Source: Turritopsis dohrnii (Eukaryota > Cnidaria > Hydrozoa > Anthoathecata > Oceaniidae). From it: 64,000 bases of DNA. The notes beneath the pieces were generated by a model, which was given only the letters and a program-made list of their open reading frames with translations, was not told the origin of the DNA and searched no databases. A program made the position numbers and the translations under genes. Shown here piece after piece: positions 38,601 to 51,785 of the stretch (within the stretch, counting starts at the first letter, position 1; every line of letters starts with the position of its first letter). The stretch covers positions 560,501 to 624,500 of the forward strand of contig BQMF02000180.1 of assembly GCA_027922465.2 (NCBI GenBank), read 5' to 3'.

Positions 38601-41600
38601 GATTTTATCAAGAGCAGCCGTTCCAAATACTGGAAACAAACTCCTGTTGTTTTGTTAGGTAAAAAGATAGACCACCTGCAAGCGAACATACCTGGAGGTT
38701 TCAAGCTGAAAGGATTGATAGATATACTAGGATTCAAAGTTCGTTGTGACATCAATGTTGATCTTCCAAAAGAGATAAAGGTAGAAGCTGATCTGCCTCT
38801 CATCAATGTTGCAGGTGGTTTGATTCAGTTGAAGAAATCACGAAAAGATAATGTGAATGGACCGCGGTTATTCGTCCACCTCTCAACAAATGAGGTATGA
38901 AAACAAGATCACTTCATTTAACCATATGTTCACCTTCAGTAGCTAATTGAATCATATTTCCACTATTTAACGCCACCTTATTGGCGCCCTTCCCTACTAA
39001 ATGAAACAACACTCGCCCCACGAACTGGGCTTTACAACTGAAAATTTATAGAATCAAATGGAAGGAAGGATTGTTATATCTGGTGACATGTTATATCTGG
39101 TGACATGTTATTTGTTATAGGCGGCAGTCAAGATAGAAGCTTACATTAGTCTTCTTGGAATTGCTACAGAGACAAGTATTGACGTATCCAATAAGGGATT
39201 TGAATTTTTTGTGTACGGAAATTTATTTGGATTAATCGAAGCTAATATGACGATTTCCGCGCCATGGGGAAAAAAGATGACAGACTCTAAATATTTTGTA
39301 AGTTTCTTCTTACAAACATTGTTTTTAGTAATTGCAATTTCTCGAACTATATTCCAATTCGGTTTCCATTGCTGTTTTTCAATGATTGTGAGATTACAAT
39401 GATGTCATAGACAACCTTCTAATTTCACCCCAGTCCCCATTACTGTCCCTATTCACAGGTATGATCTGCCTTCAGATTTAAAATGACCTGTTTTCAAAAT
39501 GTTTTCAAAATTTTCTTCAACACTTAAAACTTCTATGCGGCAAAAGTGTTCATGGCGAACAAGATAAAAAGGAAAATAAAAATCCGAAATGTTCCAAATT
39601 AAGACGGAAAAGAACACATTCAATTGAATCTCTATAATTCATTTTTTCGCTCTTCTAAGTTTGAGAAGCGTATTAGCCAATTTCATCGAAGTATTGTTTA
39701 CATACATGGAATTATATTTCCTGTAGATTTGTCTGAATTTGTAAACAGCTTGGTGGAGTTCTTCGTGGGTAAATCCCTACAAAGCCAATTTAAACCAGCA
39801 CTCCCTGCACCAACACAACACAACGACTCCCTACGCTTCCTATTGGAGAGACTAATTTTTACTTCACATCCTGTATTTGACACACATTTCATCTAATTAC
39901 CATGTCACTTTCTCTCTAAGTCAGTCACTGCTTATGCTGCAACACCACTCTTGAAAATAAAAACAGAAATAAATGTGCTAATAAAGTGTCTTAAGAAATT
40001 AAAAGTTTTCGTGTAACGGGCTCATCAATGCCATACAAATTGGCTTAACTTAACCTTCGCCTTAACTTTCCTTTTCTGTAAAAAAGTGTGAAAGAAACAC
40101 ACTTTGAAAAGTCTCATTATGTACTGATGTTTGATCAATACACGATAATCACTCGATAAATCGATATTCGCTTTAGATTGAAGTTTCTTTCGCGCACGTT
40201 GTTTCGTTTCGTTGTTTTTAGGTGTCTTCTTGCATTTCGGCAAATATTGCTGATGTCACCTTAAAAGCAAAAGAAGTGATTGGCGAAGCGGCTGATGACA
40301 CCGAGACAGCAATGAAGAATCAAGAGGAGGACACGACTGCTGGTATGTAAAGAGCCAACGAATTATTTAGAGATATTTTCCTCTGACTGAATAACTTCAG
40401 TAAATGAATATCGGATATGTAAATGAAGTATGACCATTACCACTCATAAACTCAGGATGGCTTAGGGTCAACATTTGCACGCAGGTCAGATTTTAACGAA
40501 GTTAAACTTGCATATGTTCAAAATGGTTTTTGTTTTCATTTTACGAGAATCTTGGTACCAAAGAGCAACAACGATGTTGGAGAAGTGGATGAATCGACTT
40601 GAAGAAAAGCGAAAAGTTATTCAACGTAAAGCCTCTAAGCTAAAAAAGATCAAAGGCTATTTGAAAGATAGTTGCCTTGACTACTGTGATGACGGTATGT
40701 TTGATGCATTTAAAGATCTTCCTATGACGTCATTTAAGTCAATACAATGACTTCTTCGAAAATATATATATGTCCCGTCTTGAAGACGCTTGTTTTAATG
40801 AAGTATCTAAGTATCAAATGTAGGACATTCAAATCATTACACAAAGTGCACAACCTAGTACTGCAACCTATTGTAACAACATAGTGTAACAATTTTAAAA
40901 AATGTGCTGTACCTATGCTAATACTACATAATTTCAAAATTTCATGTTGCTAGTTTATCTGAGGTTCTTCTTATACTGTTGCTTAACATGTCTTTCTCCT
41001 ACAGATTCAAATATTTTGATTAGATTGAGTTCTAGAGTACACATGTATAATGAAAACTTTCTTTGAGGTGCTGTTGTCCCTTCTTTTAGTGTGTGTCGGT
41101 GGACCGTCCGTAAATGAACATTGCAAGCAAATTAGAAGTGTCTGGCTACCGTGTCCGGTTTGGGATGATTGCAAGACCATGGCAGAAGATCTTGAGTGTG
41201 TAATAAAATGCAAAAGCAAAAAATTATATTTGCAAGGAAAGGCGGCTAAAAAGCGAATTACCATAGAGGTGCATTACCGTAATATTCCATTAACACGAGC
41301 CTTTGATAACTGGAACCTCGAGCTAACACGGAAGACACTCGATGACTCAAACATCGATGGGAGCGACGAGATTTGTTCGAGCTACCGAAATATTTGAGAT
41401 ATCGAGACTTTAGTTTCAGAGATTAATAAAAAGTAGAATCGAATTTTTATGTTTCGTGATAACATAACATAGCACGATAACAGGGTTCTCTATTGTTCGT
41501 TCCAGTCCTTTGGAGGTTCGAGTTTTAATTCATGTGCTTTGAAATAAACTTAAGATATGTTTTTTTAATCTCTTCTTAGATTCTTCTCGACAGTATTGAG

Positions 41601-44405
41601 ATTATAAAAAAGATTATTGCTCTTGCAAAGGAGTTTTATGAAAATGCCAAAGAGTTGGCTGACATAGCACAAAAAGGAAGTCAGAAATTAGAAGAAGCTG
41701 TTTCATCTGGAAAGAAAGCTCTTCAGGCCATCACAGCATACTCGAAAGAAAATATAATCGACATCAAGCATATTTGTTTTAATACCACACTACAAGCAGT
41801 GAAATCAAAATGTTTTGGAATTTCCATTGATGTTATCTTAGGAGGTTCTAAAGAAGTCAAGTTCAGTACAAAAGCATGCTTGGAGGGGGAATGGATAAAG
41901 AACCTGGCCCAATCTATTAGCAAGTATCTGTTTCCTGGTATTGATTCCATTAAAGAAAAGTTGCAGATGGCTAAAGATTATTTTAAGAAATCTTCCTCCA
42001 AGGAGAAAGAAATGAACGATCTCGATGCAAAAACCAAAGATGAAGAGAAAAATATTGAAGGGAAGGTGACAGAAGATGATGAAGATGATGAAGATGATGA
42101 AGATGACGAAGGTGAAGAGGAGAAGAAAAGTGAAGTATGAAGTTTTGCTTACGTTTATTGTTTTTTTTAATTGAGAAAGATGGGCTTCATGTGTGCATAT
42201 TCGTGTAAGAAGGCATAGGAACTTGAGTGCCGTGTAAGAAAACATAGAAACTTGAGTGATTTTGAACACGATTTATTCTGTTCTATAAACTTCTAAGGTT
42301 TTTCAAGTTAATGTCAGACCATTGCTTGTGTATTCTGTGGATAAATATCTGACAAGTGAGAGGTTGTGGCTTCACTCTCCACTCGATCCATTATCTTTAC
42401 AAACTTCAATTGGAAATATAGGAAACATACATGCATAATTTTGAATTTCTTGAAGTCTTTAGAGTATTCATCTAATTATAAAGAAAAAATTAAAGGGGTG
42501 TTCATATAGAGGCATTTATAAAACTTTTTATGTGTTCATATGACGAACAAACCAGTTCGTGTATCTTACCGAGATCTCGGCAAGGTGGGATGTAAATTTT
42601 CCATAATGCTTTCAATCAGTCGAGCCGAAACGATAGCTAGTGCGAATGCGCTGTTATCACAAACTTATTCTACCTGCCTGAGCCAGATGAAAAGGTTTAC
42701 ACGAGGGAAAAAGTACCCCGTGGTAGTGGATATGAGCAGCCCCTAATATCACGCACATGTTGCATACTGTACCTAACACATCTCTAATATTTTATATTTA
42801 CTTTAGGTGTTGACATTCGAACGTTTATTGAGTGAATCTCAGAATTTGAAAACCGTAGCTTCAAACTTTGAAGAGTCAGACGTCAAGCAGTTAATCTATG
42901 GTGACTTTCCTTCTGTTACTATAAGAGACGATGCAACCATGGATGCTTTTGAGTTGCGATCACCATGGGCTTTCTCCGGTCATGATTCGGCTTTCAATTT
43001 AAGCAAACAATTTGATATAGAAGTAGCAGACGTCAATTCATTTACCAAGGAAAGGAATTTGTCTGCTGGTAAGATGCCCTTCTCATTGGTGAAGCATATT
43101 GTACTAAAAAGTTTTAACACTGAGTTTTAACACTCTCACGCATGACTTCTAAAGTAAATGAAGAAAAACATTCCCTGTCGGCAAAATCGTCAAAAAATCA
43201 CTGCGATGAAGAGCATTTTTATTGAAATGGTGTGCATATCTCTATAGAAATACACTTTTTCAACAAATTTACCCATTGGGTTCTTGCGATTTTGAAATGC
43301 ATACAAGGCTTTAAAAGTCGCCATTATTCATATTGAAGACGTAACTAGATGCTACTTTCGTAAATAAAATATTATTTCAGGTTATTACTTACAGGTTTTT
43401 TTCTCGTTCCGCTGTAGGTCCCGCTACATTGAATGAAGAACAGGTGGACTTGATCAACTGTCAGGACGTCAAAGAAACAGTTAACGTCTATTCTCTCTTC
43501 TCCGATACGTTAAGCTTGCTCATGGACAAAATGGACGAAGAAACAGCAAGTTTTCATAAAGAAAAGGAGAAATGGAAACAAATAATTCTTGAATTAGAAA
43601 AAGACACGAGAGGAAATCGTGAGTTTTTGCAGTTCATTTCAGGAATTTGATGTCAAACACTACATAGCCTTAGAAATAATATCCTCTCAAAAAGGGAACT
43701 TTCACTTTTAACTAGAAATCATGTCCTGTTCATGCAAGTCTATGACTATGTCTTTGAATCCTTTCTTACAGTGAGTCCTGGACACAACACAAGAAAAGCT
43801 TCAGATGTAATGCACTATGTGCAGCAACTTAAAAAAGGTTAAACTTATAAATCACTTTTGCTTGTGAATTACAGAGTTTGCTGAATCAAAGAGAAAAGGA
43901 TCTTGGGAAAAGACTTATTTCTGATTTATGATGTCGATTTCGTTGCAATTTTTATTCAAATGAGCTTCATTTGTTTCCAGGCTCCTTGAAATGGACAACT
44001 GATGTACATCGACAACTTAAAGATCAAGACGAAAGAATAATTCAAGTGTGGAGAAATGTTCTTATGAATATCTTCGGATCAACAAAAGAAATCGGACAGG
44101 AAAACATCAAAAAGATCTTGAAAGCGTTCAAAAATGTTATTCTTAAACGAGATGACGTATCTTTCACAAATAAAGTCACAAAGGATCTTGAAATAGCGTC
44201 AAAGGTGTAATATTTATTTATTCATTTATTTATTTATTCATTGCTTATTTATTTTCTCTCGATGTTTTCATTCTCCATTTTTTTATAGAATCTTTTAAGT
44301 CTCTTTGAAGATCACGACGGCTCATTGACTTCGAACCGACGTCGTATCAAGCTCGTCGGTGATACGATGAACGACATAAGAGCAAGTTTACCATGCGAAG
44401 CTTAA
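32626..44405 (+). CDS. Large predicted secreted protein of unknown family, about 19 exons, about 1,666 residues
   Basis: Exons: 32626-32749, 33267-33601, 33698-34787, 35379-35526, 36307-36494, 36922-37365, 37765-37914, 38023-38259, 38659-38894, 39121-39297, 40222-40342, 40548-40694, 41090-41268, 41580-42134, 42807-43068, 43418-43618, 43772-43837, 43981-44204 and 44289-44405. All phases match, totalling 5,001 bp with the stop. Residues 1-17 (MPYTTAIIVVLLHIIAS) look like a signal peptide. Residues about 42-1043 are beta-rich, with alternating hydrophobics and repeated G-L-turn patterns (LTGGFKEMSVFVVAQKA, GLIIGFSTNPKG). Exons 12-13 add a coiled-coil-like helix and a Cys-rich block (CLDYCDD, CPVWDDC). 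Exon 14 ends in a long Asp/Glu run (about residues 1355-1376). The last 290 residues are mainly helical and charged. I recognise no named domain. Least certain points: the exon 12 start (40485 is an alternative) and the exon 13 donor (gag|gtgcat). Confidence 0.75.
35802..36005. mobile_element. 204-bp MITE in intron 4 of the large secreted-protein gene
   Basis: Terminal inverted repeats of about 45 bp: left agaccttttcataaattaca; the right end, inverted, agaccttttcatgaattacg. The similarity continues through the cctcgtttctaag region. The interior resembles a stretch near 26320-26400 (gtttctaagttta, aaaagcgcaaaagtcat), suggesting a dispersed family. Target duplication is unclear. Confidence 0.7.
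36038..36165. repeat. Imperfect (ATTACGACG)n run folding back on itself
   Basis: Runs of gattacgacgattac-like units are followed by their reverse complement. The segment attaagacgattacgacgatta (36063-36086 region) pairs with taatcgtcgtaatcgtctaa just downstream across about 10 bp. It lies within intron 4 of the large gene. Confidence 0.8.
36578..36683 (+). repeat. 15-bp tandem repeat, about seven copies
   Basis: Units of acaacagtagctata, with c/t and a/c variants, in intron 5 of the large gene. The minus-strand ORF across it (VIATVVIA repeats) is an artefact. Confidence 0.93.
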
Positions 44406-45188
44406 GTCACCCTCAACTAAACAGTTCCGTTGATTTTGACAATTTCCTCACAAGAAATTGAGAGAGCAATCTGCGAAACATTCATATGTGTAGGCTAGTT
44501 TTGATAAAGTAAATAGTTCCAAGTAAACGAATTCTCTGTTTGTTTGTTTGTTTGTTGACAACAAAGAAAAAGCATGTTGATCCTTTCTTTTTTGTCGAGG
44601 TAAGAAAAACAAAAGAATCCTCAATTTTTCCTGTCAGCGAGGAAATGTTTGCATTATCGTAAATAGCCTTAAAAGTGTACACATCTATCGATCTCACTTA
44701 AGCTGCTCGGTAAAAGGTTTCTTAAAATTGCTGAAAATGAGGTATAGCCCTCGCTGACCCAAACAAATGCAACAACAAATCTATCCAGAGTTAAAAGTTA
44801 GCAAAGTTAGCTGGTTAGAAATCGGAAGATCAACTTTATGTTTCTTGTGACTTTGGAAACACTGATAAATCGTGACCTCCTATGACCTCCTATTTACACC
44901 TTCGCATTAGAATTTGATATTTTTTAGAACTTTTTTGATGTTGTCATAATGTTTTGATGTTGTCATGGCCACTCTTTGGTGCTATCAACATGACGTTTCT
45001 ATCGTTGAAATTCAGAATATGAGGTTTTGTTTCGAAAATATGCATCTTGGAAACTTTAAAATTCAAAGTAAAACAAAATATAAGAAGATCTAAAAGTGTT
45101 GAATTTTCGATTTATTTCTAAACCATTGTCAGGATATATGATATATGTGATCATGATATGTTTTGTTTATATTAATAAGATTTCTTGT

Positions 45189-45219
<31 letters not shown>

Positions 45220-46349
45220 TTGTAACACTTGTACTTAGAAACACATATGTAAACGCTGGTATTGAAATCTTTGCAAACACAAACACAAAAAAGAAATTGC
45301 TATGAAGATATTTATAGTTTGGTTGAAGCCTGCAAATTAAAAAAGCTATCAGATCATCTTTTTCTTGAAGAATTGTTTTCTGATTCAGCACATTAGCAAT
45401 GAAAAATAACTGCAGAGAATGTACATTGCATAGAAGCCTTCGTTGCCTATAGCGACGTTATTAAACAACTGATACCATGGAAACCTATAGAAACTATTAT
45501 CAGATTCTACGTGGCTGTCTCAATGAAGGTCCGTTACGTAGTTGTCTCAATAAAGGTCTGTTAAGCAGTTGTTTCAATGAAGGTCTGTTAAGCAGTTGTT
45601 TCAATGAAGGTCTGTTAAGCAGTTGTCTCAATGAAGGTCTGTTACGCTGTTACGATGAAAACACTTATAAAAGTATTTGAACAAATGAGGCCAACCGTGA
45701 GCCTCACTTACCCAAACAAGGTTTACACCGCAACAGTTTGATGGAACAGTTTGTCTGACAAACATATTGTTACTAGGGTAAAACGTTTTACTGAGTTTAA
45801 CTTCGAAAGCGATGTGTCAATTCCCCTGCTTCCCGTGACGAAAAATTAAATCACACAACCTCGACTGGACGGTGTACCCATGTTGTAGAGCCCGAAAGAC
45901 TGATCAAAAAAATGTATGGGATCGCTTCGCTACGACGAACTGTTACTGAGATATCGTCGATCAAAGATTTTAATGACGTCACATGCGCAGCACCAAAAAT
46001 AATTTTGTTCAAATTTTTTGTCACCTGCACTTGTTAGAAAAACAGAGTAATATTCATCTTGTTCGTACTGAAACAAACCATGAAAGAAGCAACTAAGGAA
46101 TTCGATGAATCAAGATCAATCTCTTCAGATAGCAGAATCTAATAGTAAACGTTATGAACGTTTTCATATCATCGATCATGTGAGTGATGTAGATGTAATA
46201 TATAAAGGAGAGCATTATTAAAAACTGTCAGTTTTGATTGTATTGTGTTAAACACTGAGGGAATACGGTAGCTCTTCACAAACTGAGATTCTCGCTGATA
46301 TTTAGATATTTTTTTCAGGGGAAAGAAAATTACGCAATATGTATTTGAA
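44406..46349. other. Intergenic stretch with short repeats
   Basis: No gene recognised. Contains (TTTA)n tracts (near 44214-44250 and 45187-45222), a short dispersed-repeat copy (gacccaaacaaatgcaac near 44757) and the 27-bp repeat listed separately. Confidence 0.4.
45515..45650 (+). repeat. 27-bp repeat inside a 67-codon ORF
   Basis: About five units of tgtttcaatgaaggtctgtt followed by aagcagt. Because the unit is 27 bp, the ORF at 45477-45680 encodes nine-residue repeats (NEGLLSSCF). No signal peptide or splice evidence supports a gene; it is best treated as a minisatellite that happens to stay open. Confidence 0.75.
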
Positions 46350-46783
46350 GTATTGTGATGTGGCAGTTGTACTAGAAGAAGTATTGTGATGTGGCAGTTG
46401 TACTAGAAGAAGTATTGTGATGTGGCAGTTGTACTAGAAGAAGCATTGTGATGTGGCAGTTGTACTAGAAGAAGTATTGTGATGTGGCAGTTGTACTAGA
46501 AGAAGTATTGTGATGTGGCAGTTGTACTAGAAGAAGCATTGTGATGTGGCAGTTGTACTAGAAGAAGTATTGTGATGTGGCAGTTGTACTAGAAGAAGCA
46601 TTGTGATGTGGCAGTTGTACTAGAAGAAGTATTGTGATGTGGCAGTTGTACTAGAAGAAGTATTGTGATGTGGCAGTTGTACTAGAAGAAGCATTGTGAT
46701 GTGGCAGTTGTACTAGAAGAAGTATTGTGATGTGGCAGTTGTACTAGAAGAAGTATTGTGATGTGGCAGTTGTACTAGAAGAA
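46350..46783 (+). repeat. 31-bp minisatellite, 14 copies
   Basis: Units of gtattgtgatgtggcagttg followed by tactagaagaa start every 31 bp from 46350 to 46753. The only variation is gtattg/gcattg, so the array is very homogeneous. It lies about 750 bp upstream of the kelch gene start. Confidence 0.97.
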
Positions 46784-47528
46784 GTAAATGGATAATTGCC
46801 AATAACTCATAATGCAAATACATAACACGCAGTAGTTTAAAGGACATAAAAATGAAGTGTGAACATTCGACTGGGCTGTGACCCTCGAAAATGTCTCACA
46901 CATGGTCGCACAATAAAAGAAGGTTAGGATTAATCTAACCTAATATAAAACCTAAATCAAGAGCTCAGGAAAGCAGTCGGGTATAGATCTCATTTCTTTG
47001 TTTTGATACAACTCAAAGCACCAACTTTACCTCCATATTGCATATTAAGCGGGTTTCGATTGCTTTGTGAGCAAAAAAACGTTTTTCTTTATATCTGCTT
47101 ATTAAAATTACACATCAGATGTACCGTAACTATCTAGTTGTTTAATGATTATGAAAATTTATGGAGTCTCTCATGGTTGGAAAATCGACTGTTTCTAAGA
47201 GAACATCCTGAGCTTACCTCTTCAGACAATTTTTAATTGAAAATCCTAACGGCAGTGAGAGTATGAAAATGTTTCCGTTATTCCGTTTATTTACCCGTTA
47301 ATACTGTCACCGATTCACCGATGTAATTTCAAATGTTATTAATATGACGTCAAATACATGGAGCACAAGAACATGCACAGAGCAGCGATCACCACATACT
47401 GATACATGAAAACCATATCAACGAATTCTGTTTTTACGACTTCAATCTGAGATCTACTCAAAATTGGTTGGATACAAAGCAAGCATAAACAGGCCACGCC
47501 TTACATTACGAAGCGATCGTTTCAAAAT

Positions 47529-50500
47529 ATGTCATGTGGGTATATACCATCTCAAAACATGAACGACTTTTTAGTGTCGTCGCTGCGAAAGATGAAAGAC
47601 GCCAACGAAATGTGTGATATCGTGATAGTGACGCAAAATAACGTGCGACACTTTGCGCATAGTGTGATTCTAGCTGCTGCCAGTCCTGTGTTTAAAATCA
47701 TGGTTACAAAGGAGTTCAAGGAATTTCATTCTAAGGTTTGGACCATATTTTCTTTGTCTCACTGTCTAATCTAATGAATTGGTAACACAGGGAGTTACAG
47801 GTCACATCGAAAAAGTTAATTGAAATGAACATCTTAATTAAGTATCAAAAATTATCTGAATAGAACCATCTATAAATGAAGACTATCTAGCGTAACATGA
47901 GAACAAGGAAAAAAACATTATTTCCTCCTTCTTTCTGTAGTTTTATGCAGTAATAGATGACATTAGTATTTGATAGACAATTAAGGAGATATTTTTCTCG
48001 TTTGCAAGTTCTCTAGGCATTAAGAAACCAATATGAATCAATGAATGACAATTTATTGAACTCCACATTTTCTTGAGTAGGTAATAAATTTGCCAGATGT
48101 CTCTGAAGATATGATGGAGAATATACTACATTTCATCTATTCTGGTATTGTGGAGATAAACAACGAGATTATAGTGGACTTGTTTAGCATAGCCGACCGC
48201 CTGGAATTGTCAATGTTAGTAAACATTTGTAAAGAGTTTATCAACACTCAGATGGATATTAATAACTGCTTGGGTGAGTAATGATCAGGAAAAAATGATG
48301 ACATCCGCCTGCAACTTCTATCTAGCGTCCATCCTTAGCAACGCTCCCAACAGATTAACATGGGGCGGTTGGTGTACTATTGAGCTTTCCGTGTTCATAC
48401 ATCCCAGTTTCTTTTTCAGTCCCTCAACAGATTTTATTTATTGCGAGTGAAACTACTTACTGCTGACTGGCTCGTTGAATTGAAAGTTGAAATAAATCTC
48501 ATATTATTTCTCTTGTGACTAATTGAAGTTTTCTGAAGTTCCAACTACTCGTAACACTTACTAATACTTGTGACAACTATTTGTCTTTTGTTGTCAGCAG
48601 AAATACTAGTTGACAAGTTTGCAGTAGTCGGACAAAAGATAATGGCAACTTCACTAACGCTACTAAAATATTTGGTAAATTACTTTAGGTGTTCGTCGTC
48701 TTGGTGAACGCTATTGCCATGGAGACATAGTAGCATCATCCACACTATTCATGCTTCATATGTTTCAAGAGTTCTCCTCCACGGATGATTTTTTACAATT
48801 AAGTTTACTTGAACTGATCCAGTTACTCACTCACGATGAGTTAAACGTCGATAGAGAAGATTACCTTTTCGATATCATATTTCGTTGGGTTGACCACGAC
48901 ATTAAGCGAAAAAAGCACATGAAGGAATTGTTAAAGTGTATTCGTTACCCAATCATAACCACACATCTAATCAAAAGTGCCTTTGCCAACGATTGTCACT
49001 TGCGAAGCAAATCGTTACAAAAGCTTGGAAAACATATTCTCAACGGTTGCGCTAGCTATGAAAATAAACTGAAGAGTGCCAGCGAAGAATCTTTGGATTG
49101 GCTGTTAAAAACGCACCGGATTCCACCTCAGATTATCTTTCTTATTGGCGGGTGGAACCGTGGACGCACACTCGATATTTGTGAATGTTACAATCGTAAA
49201 TCGAACCAGTGGTACTTAACTGACCATTTACGAGATCCTGCAGGTGGCAGGTGTTATTATGGGATGGAATACTTCAATAAGTTCGTTTATGTTGTCGGTA
49301 TGTTCTTCTTCTTCTTCGTTTTCCTTTTGATGAGATATTAAAAAAGACATTCATTCTTGCAAAATAGACCTTTCCTGAATTTCTGTTTGATCACTGTGTA
49401 ACGGCTAAGTTGAATATCACTAACTAAAAATTGGATTGAAAATGTAACTGTATCATGTCCACTTCCATCATCAACGAACTACAATCAACAACACTCAAGC
49501 ACGTGTAACATAAACAAAACCGATACCTTTTTTTATGAAAGCATATAAAGCCAGTTGACGCCATTTTTTACAGGAGGCTATTACGTCATTTTTGACAGGT
49601 GCTTACGACATCACTTTTTACAGGTGGTTATGACGTCATTTTTTACAGGTGGTTATGATGGAAAACATTATCTGAACAGTGTACGAAAGTTTGATCCCAT
49701 CAAACGAGATTGGTCCGACATCGCTAACATGCACATCCGACGTTGTTTTAACACCGTCGTAGTATTCAAAGATGAACTGTATGCCATTGCTGGATTTGAC
49801 GGCAACCGACGCCTCACGTCTGTCGAGAAATATTCACCGACTGTTAATCAGTGGACGCTTTTGAGGCCATTGGCGACGCCAAGAAGTGATGCAGCTGCTG
49901 TCGTTCACGCTGGAAAGATTTACGTTTTAGGTGGATACGGGGGAGAGAGTTTGAGTAGTTGTGAAGTGTATGATGACGAGGCGGCCGTGTGGCACAACAT
50001 CAATCAGATGAATTGTAAGGTACAGCTACATCTTTTATAGTAGTATTAATGATCAATAGAACTGCTATCAGTAAGGATAATACAAACGAGTTCCTGCAGC
50101 GTTTAAAGTCATTGGGTTTCAGAAATACACTTAAATTGTCCAGCTAGACAATACTCTTGGAGACAAATATTGCTCAGACTGAGTGGTCGGCTGATTGGAT
50201 TGATTAAAACTGTCGCTCGTATAACTTGTGTTGAATGCTTAACTAGAAGAAAAAGTACAAAGAAGTACTCAGGAAGATGTTGGACACAGCAGATCTTGAA
50301 ACTGAAACGTACCTGCTGCGTGAGGAATAACAGCTTTTTGAACCTTGGAAATTTGCAATGTATTTGATTAACAGACGCAAGCAATATTTTCACTATCATC
50401 AGGTGTTCCTCCTCCTCCACACTTCTAACAGCTTTGATGAGGCATTCAAAGAAGGTTCTGTTTTACAGACAACCAACACAAGCAAAGCTTTTGTAAACAC

Positions 50501-51305
50501 GAGCTCAACTTAAAATACATAAAACACACTATATAAGTAAATATGTTCTTTTGTTTCAGTGCTTTTTCTTATATAGAATTAATTGTGATCTTCTTAGCGA
50601 AGTGGTGCCAGCGCCGTATCAATACCCGATCAAAATCGAATACTGATTCTCGGTGGGTATAACGGGACGTCACGAGTCAAATCAATCGAATACTACGATC
50701 CGGAATCAGACACGTGGACATTCGGAGCACCCATGCAGCATTCTCGAAGTAACTTTGCAACCTGTATCTACGGGCAGTTCTTGTTTGTGATTGGTGGATA
50801 TACAGGGCATGCTACAATACCGGATGTGGAGATCTATGATTTTTACAATCGGAAGTGGAGCAGCGCCAGTCCTTTGAATTCCGGTAGAAGCGCAATGAAA
50901 GCTATTATACTGAGTAAGGACTTTATACTTTATTTATTTATAGTAGAGGGTAAAACAATAGAATACATAGAAGCGAGACCAAACTTGAAAAAGAGGCGTA
51001 TAATTCGGAAAATTATTTCTTATGAAATGTTGTTGTGGTAGTTATCAACGTCTCTCAAATGAGGTCAGGACAATCCTTCAATCTTTTCGCTTTTGGTCCA
51101 AATTTCGACACAACATTGTAATTAATGTAGCTAGAGTCAGAAGATTATGCAAAAGAATAGTTCATCAGGAATAGTTTTATATGAACCACTTCTTTTAGAT
51201 AATATTCCGAACATAAAGGATTACTTCAACGGTGGAGTGCAAGCGTTAGATCGTGCCACGGAAAATCCCGATTTCTGGGCTAGACGGTTAGCAGATGAAA
51301 ACTGA
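47529..51305 (+). CDS. Kelch-like protein (BTB-BACK-kelch), likely CUL3 ubiquitin-ligase adaptor
   Basis: Six exons, 47529-47735, 48081-48273, 48689-49297, 49649-50019, 50598-50913 and 51199-51305, join in phase into 600 residues, the usual KLHL length. BTB (about residues 20-125) shows MCDIVIV, FAHSVILAAASPVFK, LPDVSEDMMENIL and LHFIYSGIVEI. BACK (about 130-240) shows LGERYCH, LLTHDELNVDREDYLF and RWVDHD. Six kelch blades (about 290-575) follow, with glycine-doublet motifs such as LIGGW, GGYDG, IAGFDG, LGGYGG, LGGYNG and VIGGYTG, each followed by a spaced Tyr and Trp. Proteins with this layout use BTB-BACK to bind cullin 3 and the propeller to select a substrate for ubiquitination. The gene converges with ADSL. 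The acceptor of exon 4 is duplicated four times (see findings). The orthologue within the KLHL family is not assigned. Confidence 0.95.
49557..49648 (+). repeat. 25-bp tandem repeat carrying four 3' splice acceptors of the kelch gene
   Basis: Four copies of a 25-bp unit (core gacgtcattttttacaggtg) end intron 3. Each includes a pyrimidine run and CAG, so potential exon starts fall at 49574, 49599, 49624 and 49649. Confidence 0.9.
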
Positions 51306-51785
51306 ACCACGTAGGAGTAAAAACAACACATTTGTTCCTGTATCAAAATTAATTTAATAATATGAAACACCCTCAAGAAATATTGTTTTACATCTGTAAA
51401 GAATTTCCTGACCTAACAAATTCGTACCCAAACCCTATTTCCGGATTTTTTAAAATCAGTCTTGTTTCAGTGCACTAGAAAGGTCTCAATTACTCGAACC
51501 TAAGTTGAAGAGATCGAGATAAAAGTTCGCGGTTAAGCGAGTACGAGTTATGATGGCTATACATTATTTAAATCTACTGAAATCGCTACCTAAACTAAAG
51601 CAGGTTTAATTAGGATAAAAATTGGCGTTCGATCGAAAAATCAGGAAAATCCAATTTTGAATCAGCAGAAGAAAACCATCCTCTTGTTCTCAAGGAATAA
51701 GATCTGATGATCCGTTCCGATTCCCACTATCATCCACTTTCAGTGAGTAAGAACAACTTGGTTCAGACACATCATAAGAATATCC

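Noticed and set aside
46350..46783. CRISPR-like regular repeats
   Set aside because: Units are contiguous with no spacers, in a eukaryotic intergenic region: a minisatellite.
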